Below are positions 22,245-33,870 of a DNA stretch of 64,000 nucleotides, piece by piece. The position numbers and the translations under genes are program-made. Source of the DNA: Eledone cirrhosa (taxonomy: Eukaryota; Mollusca; Cephalopoda; Octopoda; Eledonidae); NCBI GenBank assembly GCA_964016885.1, contig OZ024743.1, positions 18,868,872 through 18,932,871 of the forward strand. The letters are read 5' to 3'. The notes below the pieces were generated by a model. That model was not told the origin of the DNA. It saw only the letters and a list, made by a program, of their open reading frames with translations, and ran no database searches. Numbering within the stretch: the first letter of the stretch is position 1; the number at the start of each line of letters is the position of its first letter.

Positions 22245-22440
22245 ATTTTACGCTCTATAAGGCTCACCGGGATAAAAAGCGTATCATTTAAAATCAGGTC
22301 GGCGCAACGGCGTGTAAGACGAACCAGAAAAATGCTATCTTCTTTACTTTTAGTCTAGATCTATTACTTCTGTTAGAGCCGTGATTAATTACCGTTGTAT
22401 TATTTATACATAAGGCTCACCGGAGTATAAAGCGCAGAGT
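22245..22440. repeat. Paired motif GTATTTTACGC...ATAAGGCTCACCGG
   Basis: ATAAGGCTCACCGG followed by (A/G)TA(A/T)AAAGCG occurs at 22257 and again near 22411. The motif resembles a repeat found in many animal genomes (ATAAGGCGCACCGG type). Class not assigned. Confidence 0.45.
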
Positions 22441-22617
22441 TGTTTTTTTATGACATTTAGGTATTTTAAGTGCATTTTATAGGTCGCAATATTCGCAGTT
22501 ATTATAAGCATATTTCCAAACCTTCCCATTCACAGTAACCATGTTAGCGAATCTGGTGCCACCTCTCTCTGTACTTAATCATCCCTCTCTAACCTAACAG
22601 CTTCGTTACACGTCGTT

Positions 22618-22698
22618 ATGCCCACACGGAAACGTTCAAGACTTACCTCCAAAAAAGATACAGCTACTGCTTTGAGACGACGAATTAGGCGTTCTCAG
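22618..22698 (+). pseudogene. Exon 1 of arginine-rich Helitron-like pseudogene
   Basis: ATG at 22618 opens 27 codons beginning MPTRKRSRLTSKKD and ending RRRIRRSQ, directly followed by a GT donor (GTATGC at 22699). Strongly basic and consistent with a nucleic-acid-binding N-terminus. The splice call rests on the donor here and the acceptor CTTTCTCTAG ending at 22935, which join phase 0 to ETPAESRLADRR. Confidence 0.5.
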
Positions 22699-22935
22699 GT
22701 ATGCGTTCATTTATAATTGGTTAATCTTTTATGCAATATTCTCCCTTAATGTTAGCAAGCACTGCGTTTATCCTAACTGTCACCACCTTTAAGCAACTAC
22801 AACATTCTAATCGCAGTTATTTTGAATTTATTGTCTTACCTTGATTCTCCTTTGTTCATATTACACGTTTCTCATTTACTATTGGCACAGTGACTTTGGC
22901 TTAGCTAACCAGTAGCATTAATTAACTTTCTCTAG

Positions 22936-23437
22936 GAAACACCTGCTGAATCTCGACTGGCTGATAGACGCTTTCCCGGCTGGTTGAGTCACCAACATCC
23001 CGTACGACAAGGCTTGGTGATGTTCACCTTCCTCGTCAACAAGCGCTTGCGGAGGAGTCACCAACATCCCGTACGACGAGGCTTGTTGGTGTTCGCCTTC
23101 ATCGCCAATAAACTTTGACGGAGGAGTCACCAACATCCCGTACAACGCGTCTTGCTGGCGTTCGCCTTCGTCATCAACAAGCGCTTGCAGAGGAGTCACC
23201 AACATCCCGTACGATGCGGCTTGCTGTCGTTCGCCTTCGTCACCAACAAGTGCTTGCAGAGGAGTCACCAAGATCCCGTCAGACGAGGCTTTCTGGGGTT
23301 AACCTTCGTCGTCAACAAGCGCTTGCAGGGTAGTCCACGGCAGACAGAGATATCAGGCTTGCTGCTAAGCGTTCCCGGCATACATTAGCTACTGTTGCCA
23401 AGAGCTCAGGCTGCGTAAAAGCCTCTGAGGATTATGG
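22936..23437 (+). pseudogene. Exon 2: 23-residue tandem repeat, Helitron/PIF1-like N-terminus
   Basis: After ETPAESRLADRRFPG a frameshift (22981-22986) leads into five 69-bp units (gagtc starts at 22986, 23055, 23124, 23193, 23262) whose plus-strand frame reads units like EESPTSRTTRLAGVRLRHQQ plus ALA, ending ADRDIRLAAKRSRHTLATVA. The pattern E(T/S)xxxRxxRLxxxRxRxQQ recurs in N-terminal arrays of Helitron/PIF1-type proteins. In-frame stops at 23109-23111 and 23331-23333 and the frameshift make it dead. The repeat is a multiple of three, so a minus-strand frame (22918-23271) is also open. Confidence 0.5.
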
Positions 23438-23449
23438 ACTTCTGCCTAC

Positions 23450-23636
23450 AGTTTCCATTGGCAAAATGAGGGTCGGACGCAATGCTTTGACGCATAGAGT
23501 TACGGCCCTTGCCATTCTGAGTTCAAATCCCACCGAGGTTAACTTTGCCTTTCATCCTTATGGGGTCGATAAAATAATGTACCAGTAATGTACTGGATAA
23601 TTGCTGGCCTTGTGCCAAAAGTAGAAACAATTATTA
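23450..23636 (+). mobile_element. tRNA-derived SINE, near full length
   Basis: A-box-like GAGGGTCGGACGC in the head, B-box-like GTTCAAATCC at 23521-23530, then GGTTAACTTTGCCTTTCATC, GATAAAATAATGTACCAGTA and the tail ATTGCTGGCCTTGTGCC. Matches the two minus-strand copies at 40.2-40.6 kb. This combination is what I know from octopus SINEs of the OR/OK group. Transcribed by RNA polymerase III when intact; moved by a LINE partner. Confidence 0.88.
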
Positions 23637-24057
23637 ATATTCAAAAAACTCAGATTACATTTATTTATATATATATATATATGAAATATAAGAATCAAAG
23701 AACTGTTCAAAACATTATTGTGCTTACAGCTGTTTCCTCCAAACCGAGGTTTGGATTCTTCGGAGCAATTTATTAATGCATGGACAGTTATATGACCTCC
23801 TTTTCAGCCGAGAGACATACCGATACATATTCAAACATTGATACATATTCAAACATTGTGGGTCAACCTTCATTACAGAGTTTAGAGTGGCAGTACACAC
23901 TTCGAGATTACATTTATATTAAGAGGTACAATTAAAAATCAAAAATACTATTAAAATGTGTCACAATATAGACCCTAATTTCTATGGTGATGCGCATCCT
24001 CCAAGAGAATTTTTAAAGCATAAAGTGTATTAACTATAGAGTAGTTTAATTAAGTTA

Positions 24058-24801
24058 GGACACAAGTACCACAAACTTTTAATCAAAAACACCATTAAAA
24101 TCTCATACTCTACGACGCCTAACTTAGCATACCACATAGCTAGCAGCAATAATAGTAAAATTAGTTCTTACTTCCAACAAACAAAATCACAACGGGATGC
24201 AAACCCTCTAAATACCACTGTAGCAAGCAACCATAGCAACGGCAGTAACAATAGAAATAACACTAGTATAAGTAATAACACCAGGGTTGTCAACCCGAAC
24301 GCCCAAAATCCTATAGCTACCACACAGACTTCCGCACTGCATTATAACCAGCGGACTAACGCACAGGATAATTGTAACTGTAGAGCTAATAGAACCTGTC
24401 CTTTAGATAAAAAATGCCTAACCAAGGATATCATATACTCATGCACCGTCACGACTAACAACTCTTCAGAAACCTATGTAGGCTCCACTTCTAACTGCTT
24501 CAAAATCAGATATAATTCGCACATCCACTCTTTCAAAAAGCACAGCCTAGCAAACTCCACCTCACTTTCTAGCTACATACACTATCTAAAAACTAAAAAT
24601 AAACCATACACACTCAAATGGGAAGTGATAGGCAGCGCAACCTCGTACAAACCACCTAATAAATTTTGTAACCTCTGTATACTAGAGACACACAATATTA
24701 TCTTCTCCAACCGTAACCTACTTGAAAAAAAAACTGAGGTGTTTGCAACTTGCCAGCACCGCTTCAGACATTCCTTCCAAAACTTTAAGCCCAATATATA
24801 G
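24058..24801 (+). pseudogene. PLE 3' fragment: linker, Cys cluster, GIY-YIG
   Basis: An open frame without ATG runs from the left arm junction to TAG at 24799. It begins HKYHKLLIKNTIKISYSTT (equivalent to SHKYHKILNPTTIRLSYSTA of the 37 kb copy), has an Asn/Ser-rich linker, the cluster CNCRANRTCPLDKKC, DIIYSC and ETYVGSTSNCFKIRYNSH as GIY-YIG core, and ends CQHRFRHSFQNFKPNI. The frame is intact for about 245 codons, but the RT is absent: 5' truncation exactly at the inverted-repeat arm. The nuclease core looks complete. Confidence 0.85.
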
Positions 24802-25451
24802 CAATGTCGGACTGGAACCTAACACCACATCTAGCATCAAACACCAGAGACACACCTTATACTACATACCCAACACTAACTGATCTATTATAACACAGAC
24901 AACGACATCCCTCTGGAACCCTTCGCAGGGAGAATACCCATTTATAGCTCTACGTCAGGTGTGACAACATCCACCCACTTGAACGGCACTACACCGCTCT
25001 AATGGTAATTTGAGCATGAATTGATCGGTTGGATAGTGTTGTGCAGAGGAAACACCTTCCTTAGACAGATGAAAAATGATTTAATCCAGTAACGCTGTTG
25101 AGCAGTAGGACCAGGCTGCTGAGCGCAGTGAGTGTATGCATTGCAACTACCGTGCGGGTTGTACATATATGGATGATCTGACGGTCAGAGAGGGGTCGCG
25201 AGGACTGCGGATTGACCTCTGGCCGGCCTGGGGATGATTATCTTTCGACATCCAAATGTAGCAAGCGATGACCCAGAACTTACCAGAGATCATTGGGTCC
25301 TTAAGCAATCCTGCAATCACCGCGCCTGGTCCTATGAGTAGACCACAACCACAGAGATCATTAATTTAGAATCATCGCTTCATCTATAATTTCCATTTGT
25401 GGCACCTTACGATGGGTTAATCCACCATAATAATATGATCACCTTCAGTAT
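24802..25451. other. Unassigned loop sequence after PLE stop
   Basis: Mixed-composition sequence with higher GC around 25080-25330. It may be PLE 3' untranslated region. No ORF or RNA gene recognised. Confidence 0.45.
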
Positions 25452-25557
25452 AACTTAATTAAACTACTCTATAGTTAATACACTTTATGCTTTAAAAATT
25501 CTCTTGGAGGATGCGCATCACCATAGAAATTAGGGTCTATATTGTGACACATTTTAA

Positions 25558-26080
25558 TAGCTAGGTATAGAAACCCCAGAGTTACCCCCCCCCCCCCGCA
25601 TGCATTAACTCCCCTTATCCACACACACACTTCCGGGTGGTATTCAATGGCGTTTCTCGAAACGTAACAGCCCCCTGTATTAAACTAAAGAACACGAGAC
25701 TACGATCTCTAACTGGATTGTCAAACGCTCAATATCGGATTGTCGTGGATTATGTGAAGGGCATATAATCAAAAATTACACTCCCCTGACCATGAAAGTG
25801 CCGAAGTACATGAAATACTTGACATGCCTTCGCTGTGCATCTCCAATACTTTTAACACTTTTAATGCTTGCACTATTCTTAATGCTTATAACATTTCTCC
25901 ACACACAGACTATATCAATCATATAAAGAATTTGCCACCAGATCTACCAACTTAACACTCTTGTTTACCTACCTAAGTGCCTCTACCACACATATCTCTC
26001 TGCCACACTATATAAACAAGACGCACATGCGTGCCACACATATAACATTTGCACTATATAACCGCTTATCTTCATGTTGT
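25558..26080. mobile_element. 523-bp insertion flanked by 7-bp direct repeat
   Basis: It interrupts the right arm exactly, and ATTTTAA stands on both sides (25551-25557 and 26081-26087) but only once in the uninterrupted left arm (as TTAAAAT at 23951-23957). That is what a target-site duplication would look like. Termini are TAGCTAGGTATAGAAACC and CGCTTATCTTCATGTTGT, with no evident terminal inverted repeat. A C-run lies near 25586. Class unknown. Confidence 0.65.
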
Positions 26081-26515
26081 ATTTTAACCTGTATTTTTGA
26101 TTTTTGATTGTACCTCTTAATATAAATGTAATCTCGAAGTGTGTACTGCCACTCTAAACTCTGTAATGAAGGTTGACCCACAATGTTTGAATATGTATCA
26201 ATGTTTGAATATGTATCGGTATGTCTCTCGGCTGAAAAGGAGGTCATATAACTGTCCATGCATTAATAAATTGCTCCGAAGAATCGGTTTGGAGGAAACA
26301 GCTGTAAGCACAATAATGTTTTGAACAGTTCTTTGATTCTTATATTTCATATAACTGCTCTGTAAATCATCTGATGTTTTTACATTGAGCTACTTAACTT
26401 ACTGGTAATAAGGTAGTAATACATTACTGCCTACCACCATTTAGGGTGTGTGTAAAATACTTATAACTGCATAAGGTTTTGTATTTACATAACCATAAAT
26501 AGTATAAATAATACT

Positions 26516-26541
26516 ATATATATATATATATATATATATAT
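26516..26541. repeat. (AT)n microsatellite
   Basis: Short AT tract just before an inverted repeat. Confidence 0.9.
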
Positions 26542-26557
26542 GCAATACATTACTAAA

Positions 26558-26766
26558 TGGAAACTATATTTATAAAACCATATTTATTTTATTATATATA
26601 TTTAAAGGGCAACCAAGGCAAATTATGGTGCGCTTTCATCACATAAAATACAGATTTGTTTTATAAATAAATATTGACATACCCGGAAAAAAGACAACCT
26701 TAACCGTTGAAGCTTCCTTGAAATATATATAATAAAATAAATATGGTTTTATAAATATAGTTTCCA
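26558..26766. repeat. Inverted repeat, 51-bp arms
   Basis: TGGAAACTATATTTATAAAA... (26558-26608) and its reverse complement (26716-26766) flank 107 bp. The left arm and part of the spacer (AAAATACAGATTTGTTTTAT) match 61125-61235. Confidence 0.85.
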
Positions 26767-26879
26767 TGTATTAATATATTGTGTATTTACTCCACTAAAC
26801 TGTTGAGTGCTTTATATTAGTTATAAAAATGTTTAAGCTTGTTGAATCCCAACAATTTAAATATAACCTCTGCATATAT

Positions 26880-26935
26880 ATATATATGCGCGTGTGGGGG
26901 GGGGGGGGTATATGTGTGTGTGTGTGTATTTATGC
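26880..26935. repeat. G-run and (GT)n low complexity
   Basis: AT tract, about 13 G residues, then GT repeats. Confidence 0.9.
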
Positions 26936-27009
26936 ATTTAGTTTTGCAATATTCTGTATGTGAAAGTGTGTTGAAAGCGTTATTACTATATTTGGTGATG
27001 GTCTCGATG

Positions 27010-27412
27010 CCTATATTGCCAAAGCGTCATGTCCATTGGTAATGTGGGGCACGAATAACGAATTGAGGACAGCGAGTTTGGCTTTTACGCCTTACTCTCT
27101 CTGTAATGCTGACTGCTGAAACTGCCGCATTGCAGCACCAACTCCTGCAATTCTTGCACTCAATTCAGCTTCCTGTCTTCAATCAGTCGTGAACACGGTC
27201 CCGGGTAACATGAACTTCTCTAGTTGCTTCAGTGGAACACCATTTACATATATAGTGCACTGCGCAGGCTTCCTTGAGAGGATGATTGTCTCAGCTCTTA
27301 CTGCACTGATATTCCTTCCAGTCATGGAGCACTTTACATAAAACCTACGGAGATAAAGGTTTGCATATTCCAAGACCACAAAGAGTGTCCACTTTAACAG
27401 TTGGAACATCAT
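27010..27412 (-). pseudogene. Non-LTR retrotransposon RT fragment
   Basis: The minus-strand frame from 27412 reads ISAVRAETIILSR, then QCTIYVNGVPLKQLEKF and LPGTVFTTD, stop, and continues RQEAELSARI...AAMRQFQQSAL, AKLAVLNSLFVPHITNGHDA. This matches the region after the RT catalytic motifs in the LINE type often annotated as craniofacial development protein 2-like (VNGVPLEQVEKFKYLGTVFT, DEELSARI). Two stops interrupt it. Only about 130 codons survive. Confidence 0.75.
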
Positions 27413-28101
27413 AACTCTTCCAGTTAAGGAACATGAACAAGTGGAGGAGGATAGATGCTACCGGCTAAATATATTTGGGTTTTTTTCTACAATATTCCCT
27501 GGCTCTGATACTGTACATTTGTATGGATAATAGAAACTACACTATTCATGTGTGGCCCCATAAATGAAGGCAAAGGTGGGAGTGGATGTATATATATATA
27601 TATATATATATAAACATACACACGCACGCATGTATATATATATATGATATGGGTTTAGATTGATACCTAGGAATGTCGATCTCATGTGCTCAACATATTC
27701 ATATGGAGTTCACCTATTTGGTACTACAACATTCCCAGTCAGATGCCTAAGCTATTAACACAGTGTAATTAATTAATCAACACGTTATGATCTGAACAGC
27801 CAGAATTCTCCTATTTTCGCTGATAGAAATCTTCCGAAGTACAACATCAACGTCTAAACTTGTACAGTTTCACGTTCCCTATATAATCTACTAATCATCG
27901 ATTAATAATAAGTCCATAACCAACACATTCCGGACAAGAGAATTCTTATCGAGGAGCCATCCTATGAAGAATGTGCGAAATTCGATCTTACTGCTAAATT
28001 GTGAAGTAGGAACCGGTACCCCACGTGTAGATTTAACTGCAATACGGTCAGCAATGTACTGCAGCAATGGGATCGGGTTCGGCGATAATGCTTAATATTG
28101 C

Positions 28102-28155
<54 letters not shown>

Positions 28156-30128
28156 TCATTCCTAACCGAGTAAGAATATATCAACAGAATGAGAAGAGAC
28201 AGTGGTACAAGAATAGTCTGTCACGTGTCGTTACATTTATTTCCAGTGTTTGGAAAGGCTGCGGCTTGTAAAGTACTTCAAATTACCTTCTCTACATTAT
28301 ATAAAATGTTTGTTTACATTCAAGCAGATCGGCTTAGTTATCCTATTCAGACAAATGTGTAGCTATAGACCCTTCACGTCAACGGGGTTCTATGTTTCAT
28401 AGAGGCTGTTGTTATATCTCTTCCTCACTAACTGTATTTTACCTGATTAAATTATTATCTATCGTAATCGTGTAATGTTACAGATATTTTCTGCGTTTCA
28501 GATTGATACACTTTCGAAAGAATTAAAATTATAAAATGCTTCCATAGAATGATATTTTTGTATCTGTGCATTTATTGTGTAGCCAGATATGCTCTTGCAC
28601 ATAATTATTTTAAATACATTATTTATCCAAGTGAAATATGGGCTTGATTTCATGAGTTGATATTTCACACATTAGGAAATTAATATTGTTGTCCGTTACT
28701 TTTGTCGAAAATGAAATATGTTATGTATCATTTTAATTCTGCATTGAGTTACTTCAGACATACGAAATATGTTTTAAAATTATGTGCGTGTCCACATTCT
28801 TAAAACGCAGATTAAAATGTTTTAAGATAGTGATAATTGGTAAGAGTTACTCATTTGTAATATTAATTCAATATACCAATGGTACAATGATCTGCTCAAG
28901 TGAATAATTAGTTATTGCTGCATACATACGTACCAGATTTAATGACACGTTTGCATCTTTGATTAGAAAATATTTATCAGTCCATCATGTCGATAACAAT
29001 GACAATGTCATAAGGGCAACACCTAGAGTCAGATCTGAAACGGATTATTGTTTTGTCTTGTTTCGTATAAGGTACAATTAAAACCCATTTATCTTAGTAC
29101 TAGTGATCAATTATCATTCTACAGTTTCTACCAGAAGAAAGTGTTTCCCTTTAATATATAATCTTATTTGGTGGATACAGTTTTTAATAAAACGAAAGAA
29201 ACATTTTCCTTCAATGATTTCTATCTCGCAGATATATTTGACATATATGTCTTTCATTCTACATATTGATGGCAGATTGCGTTAGGACTAAATTATAGCT
29301 TATGTTGTATTGAGACATTGATTAATAGCATTACTTCATGGAGAGGAAATAATACGTATTGTAGCTCGGGAAATCAATATGTATAGTGGAAAGCGGTAAT
29401 GGTAAGGAGCTATATTCAAAATAGAAGCCAATGAAATAGTAAATTATCGATGGTCTCCATCTCGCGTTCAATCGATGAACAACATTAGAATGAGGTCGCA
29501 TGACAACTCTCCACTTTTTGTCCAAAGTTTAGGTTAATAAGCACCCTTTGGCGTATCATCGAATCCCTCGAGCCGGGATACAAGGAAATTAGTAAAATGA
29601 AGGAAAGGGTCATTCGGGCTTGATATACTGCACAGTTAATTTATAAATATCAACAGCAGTCTATTATGTAATGATTCATTACATTATTAATTTAAGGAAA
29701 TATAATTATATTATAATCACATAGTTTGTTTAATCAACATAGTTATAATATTTCACATTTAAATGAACATCGGATCACATTATGTTTAATTTGTGCAGAA
29801 CTACTGTATACATTGAAACAATCGTGTGATTGCTGTATACCTAACACTGTGCAATACAAATATCGTAAATATATAAAGTTCTACGAATACAGAGTGTATG
29901 CTTCTTAGGCAACGAACATATACAAACTGAACTGCTTTCTCCTTAACTTATATTGTGAATGGCTGATTAAGTAAACGATTAAATAAACGGTGACGTTTCA
30001 GTCTGAAATACTGGATATATAGTAGCGTGATTAGATTCTATGCCTAAGAAGGTGAAGGGAAAAATCACTCTATATATAGTCTTTACCAAGATGCCAAGAT
30101 TAGGTGTTGCCAGAGAAAACTTCCGTTC
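27413..30128. other. No gene seen; AT tracts at 27589-27612 and 28103-28151
   Basis: AT-rich sequence, probably ordinary intergenic DNA. No domain, SINE or inverted repeat recognised apart from the microsatellites. Confidence 0.5.
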
Positions 30129-30172
30129 TCATATATATATATACACACACATACATACACACACACACACAC

Positions 30173-30261
<89 letters not shown>

Positions 30262-30306
30262 TATATATTCATACATACATATATATATATATATGTATGT
30301 GTGTGT
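30129..30306. repeat. (CA)n(AT)n compound microsatellite
   Basis: ACACAC run, about 80 bp of AT, further ATAC sequence and a short AT tract. The open frames across it are dinucleotide translations. Confidence 0.95.
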
Positions 30307-32390
30307 TAACTTGACGGCATGCGGGTGAGTGCGTCGGTGTTGCTATTTTGCGTGTGCTTTTAGTTATAGAACTACGTGGCATAATTTGTATGTTCTCAGA
30401 AATTCATCTATATTAATCATCAAAATATTTCGTGTCTAAAAGTCTGTAACACAATTGGGTGGATGATATTTGCAAGATTGTTATCTATATACGGCCTGAT
30501 TTCTATTTTCCGTGGTGTCCACGTAAACATATACTTGCCACAGTATCTATTGTTTGTTACGGAAGAGATTTCACTGATATTGATTATAATATCCATTGGT
30601 GTACCTCTCTGTCTATGGCTTCATAATATAAGAGTGTTTTAGGCACTTAAAAAATACCTCTTTTTAGGTACATAAAATCTATGAAAACTGGGTAAATAAT
30701 GGACATAAAAATGCAGACTAATATTTATCAGGATTTATTTCGATGTTTCACTATTTATGAAGATTGTTCAAACAGTAAATCTTGAAGGGAACCGGGAACA
30801 TTCGAGATGTCATAAATGCAAGGAAGATAATGATTAAAGTAGCTGATACTAGCGAGGAAATTTTAAATTAGCTGAGCTCAAACAGTAACAGGCTCAGAGA
30901 CAGCCTTACTTCCAAATTAGTTATGGCGGCTTACTCATATCCCCTTGAATAGGATACTACATGATTATCAAATCTGTGCATTTGTTTTCTCTACAATGGA
31001 CTCATTTAAATTGCCAAATGCGTGACCTGTTGGTAAATCAGAAAAATACGTCATTAACAATTTATAGAAAGTGTCATCTTTAAACGTTATATTTTTGAGT
31101 TTCTAGAATCAGTATATGGGCTCTGAATATCAATATACATCATATTACCTCATAGCCACTGTTACAGTTATTCGTCAGTTGTGATTTCGATGCGGGATCA
31201 ATCCTTCCCTGGTGTATTGCCCTTCCTTATCCACTATTACTATTTCGAAATACTTGTACGTTAGAAAAAACTGCCTTATTTCACTAAAATAATATAATAG
31301 TTCATACGACAAAATCAATAGCAATTGATATTCATTAACTTGTATAACGCATTAGAAGTAATGTATAGAAACTTCAATGTTGAATATATTAAAAAGGATG
31401 ATAAACACAACGCTATAGGTTGTTATAGATGTTGCAACTGAAAGAACAATCTAATAGGTTTTGTTTATTTTGTCCGTTGTTGTTTCGCTATATACAATAA
31501 CATTATGTCCTGTAAATTTCTATTTTGCATATTTCTTTTGACGAGTGTTTTGTATAAAGCTACAAATATAATTCAAATCGCCCGTCAGAAAAGCAAAAAT
31601 AATTGATTTTGCTGTTGTTACAAATCAAATTCTAGTGCTAAATTGTGGGCAAGTAACAAGAGTCTTTTGTTAAATTTCAATATTATCGTATTATATTATT
31701 AATGTTCTCTGTTTCCGGGAAAATATAACAATTACTATCATTACATGCATCATGGTATACATATAATGCATAATATATTGTATATTGATATATTCAACTG
31801 TTCAGCACTTTCTAATTATTTGCAATTTCTCGTAAACAAAGTTAGCTTCTGATAAATGCAAAGTAAGTGATTTGATTGAAATATTGTAAAAAGTGTTAAT
31901 GCGTTTTAGAAAATATTAAATATTTAAAAAGAGCATTGTGTTATAACAAACCCGAATAGCTATTTGCAATATGAAGCAAAAACGCATAAATATTCTGTTT
32001 TTTTTCAATAAATGTTTTTTTTTTCAATTTATGTTTATCATGCATGTGCTTTTATCCAACGTGAAATTTTCGAAAACGAGAGCAATTCTGTATGTGCCTT
32101 CAAACAATGACCGCTTGACCATTAATATATTTTCAGTTTGCGTGTGCATACGTATATATGTGTATGTGAGATAATTCTGTATGTCTATCTTTTCACACAC
32201 AATGATTATTATTATTATTCTAATTATTATTATTCTAACGGCCATCTCTTATCGAATGACTGTTAAATATTTCCCTTGGGATGTACTGCCACAATGTGTA
32301 TGAATTCAATTCGTAGAATTCATCAATAGTGTATAAAAATAAAAAATGAATTATTTCAATTATGTCTCCTTTCTGAGATCACTTTTAATT
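30307..32390. other. No gene recognised
   Basis: AT-rich intergenic sequence without supported ORFs, repeats or RNA genes; a short ATT-rich stretch lies at 32205-32235. Confidence 0.5.
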
Positions 32391-32924
32391 CTGGAGTTAT
32401 TCCATTTGATTTACACACCCAAGCACACTCAAATACACTCATGTACGTATACACAAACACATGTTGGAATAAGATTGCAAACACAGCTATATATATACGT
32501 GTGTCTGGTTACATGTATGTGTGTGTCAATGTGTTTGTGGATATATGTGCATGTTTTTTTGTATGCTTGTATGGGCGTGTATGATCATATGGTGTCTCAT
32601 TCAGGCAATAACTCCAGCCTTGTCTAACACAATTCACACACCACTCATATATGTTTAAGTATATATGGAAAATGACAATATATCAGATAACCCTGGTTTA
32701 AGGAGCACTTAATTCTCTCAGAGCATATGTAAAATACATGTAGGAATATCTGCATATATGAGCCAACAAGCGGTAAGTAGACGTGGTGGTTAAAGCCGTT
32801 TGCAGTAAAATTGTAATCTCGCTCTATTCATGATTAATTCTCGTACGTGCAAATGCAGGAAGGAACGAAAGGGTTGAATCCGCAATCTTTGTTCTCCTGA
32901 TATTAATACACCAGAAACACCCCT

Positions 32925-32940
32925 CTCTCTCTCTCTCCCC

Positions 32941-32978
<38 letters not shown>

Positions 32979-32999
32979 GTATATGTATATGTGTGTGTG

Positions 33000-33052
<53 letters not shown>
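32925..33052. repeat. (CT)n(AT)n(GT)n microsatellite
   Basis: CT-rich run, AT tract, GT, AT and GT again. Confidence 0.95.
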
Positions 33053-33306
33053 TTGCACTGGTCAAAGAAATATTCTAAACATGGTAATTAAAAGAGATAA
33101 AGAAAAACACAGAAAAATTGATATATGACCTGATGCATTTTTTTCTATTTGTTTCTATGTAAGGAGAAGCCAACAAGGAGGCATGGATCTACATTGTAGA
33201 AATAGATAAATAGTAAACGATTGCACTTCATACCATGTACCATATGGATTCTGCATTCTTTTGCGCTTTGCGACAACTTGTACAAATATTTTCTACTATA
33301 TTCTAG

Positions 33307-33505
33307 TGGACACTTCTACTGTCCTTGGACCTATGGCTACCTCCCTACTCAACACAATAGGCGCTGAGCTGGCTAACCACATGTTATGGAATGGATGTTC
33401 CAGCGCACGCATCTCCCTCATAATCATCCGGGGAAACGCTTTCTCTATTCTGTCCACCATATCCGTGGGGTGCCCAGTGCTTGGGTCCCCGTTTGCTCAT
33501 AGTAT
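33307..33505 (-). pseudogene. Possible retroelement protein fragment
   Basis: The minus strand is open for about 65 codons reading TDMVDRIEKAFPRMIMREMR, ALEHPFHNMWLASSAPIVLS, REVAIGPRTVEVSTRI then stop. Its composition is more protein-like than the overlapping 159-codon plus-strand frame. It reminds me of a gag/ORF1-type segment of cephalopod retroelements, but I cannot name the family. Confidence 0.3.
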
Positions 33506-33707
33506 TGAGAGATGGAGATGGCGAGAGACACGAAAGCGAGGAAAGTGTGAGTTCGTCTCCTCAATGTTCGGACCTGGTGTACATGTGTGTGCATGTTTAC
33601 TGATGATGGTTGCTTCTTATGTCTGTTGTTGTTACAAACCTTTGAACATAAAGATTGACAATGTTTTGAAAGTGGAACTTTTTTCAGACAGAAATTGCAG
33701 AACGTCT

Positions 33708-33708
<1 letters not shown>

Positions 33709-33743
<35 letters not shown>

Positions 33744-33870
33744 TGTGCGTGTGTGTGGGGGGGATGTGTGTGCGTGTGTGTGCGTGTGTGCGTGCGTGCG
33801 TGTGTGTGTGGGTGTGTATGTGTGTGTGTGTGTGTGCGTGTGTGTGTTTGCGTGTGTGCCTGTCTCTGCA
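33709..33870. repeat. (AT)n then (GT)n microsatellite
   Basis: Short AT tract followed by about 120 bp of imperfect GT repeats with GC interruptions. Confidence 0.95.

Larger units (their letters stand above)
20345..23440 (+). mobile_element. Helitron-like element, 5' portion
   Basis: Starts TCTATATATATAAAGTGAAG, a Helitron-like 5' end, followed by repeated CGATTTTCATGAAA, AATCGATATTTTC and CGATTTCGATGAGA motifs (20400-20740). After about 2 kb of non-coding leader comes the two-exon arginine-rich pseudogene at 22618-23437, whose motif pattern I associate with N-termini of Helitron/PIF1-helicase-like proteins. It ends against a SINE; no Rep, helicase or 3' CTRR hairpin is present. The link between leader and pseudogene is inference. 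Confidence 0.4.
23679..26352. repeat. Large inverted repeat, 378-bp arms, right arm interrupted
   Basis: The left arm is continuous (23679-24056). The right arm is split: 25452-25557 pairs with 23951-24056, and 26081-26352 pairs with 23679-23957. Between them lies a 523-bp insertion. The loop (24057-25451) holds a PLE 3' end plus unassigned sequence. Arms differ by small indels only. It may be a fold-back element or an inverted duplication around the PLE; I cannot tell which. Confidence 0.85.

Noticed and set aside
22918..23271. 117-codon minus-strand ORF with repeat MLVTPLQALVDDEGERQQ
   Set aside because: It is the reverse of the plus-strand 69-bp repeat; because the period is a multiple of three it stays open. 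The plus strand has the splice site and the arginine-rich pattern.
22986..23330. CRISPR-like spaced repeats
   Set aside because: Units are contiguous, diverged and 69 bp long without spacers; the genome is animal.
23450..23530. tRNA gene from A and B box-like sequences
   Set aside because: The tRNA-like head belongs to a SINE with a conserved non-tRNA body and tail; no cloverleaf is preserved.
33261..33740. 159-codon plus-strand ORF
   Set aside because: No recognisable motif, ends in an AT-repeat translation, and the opposite strand looks more protein-like.
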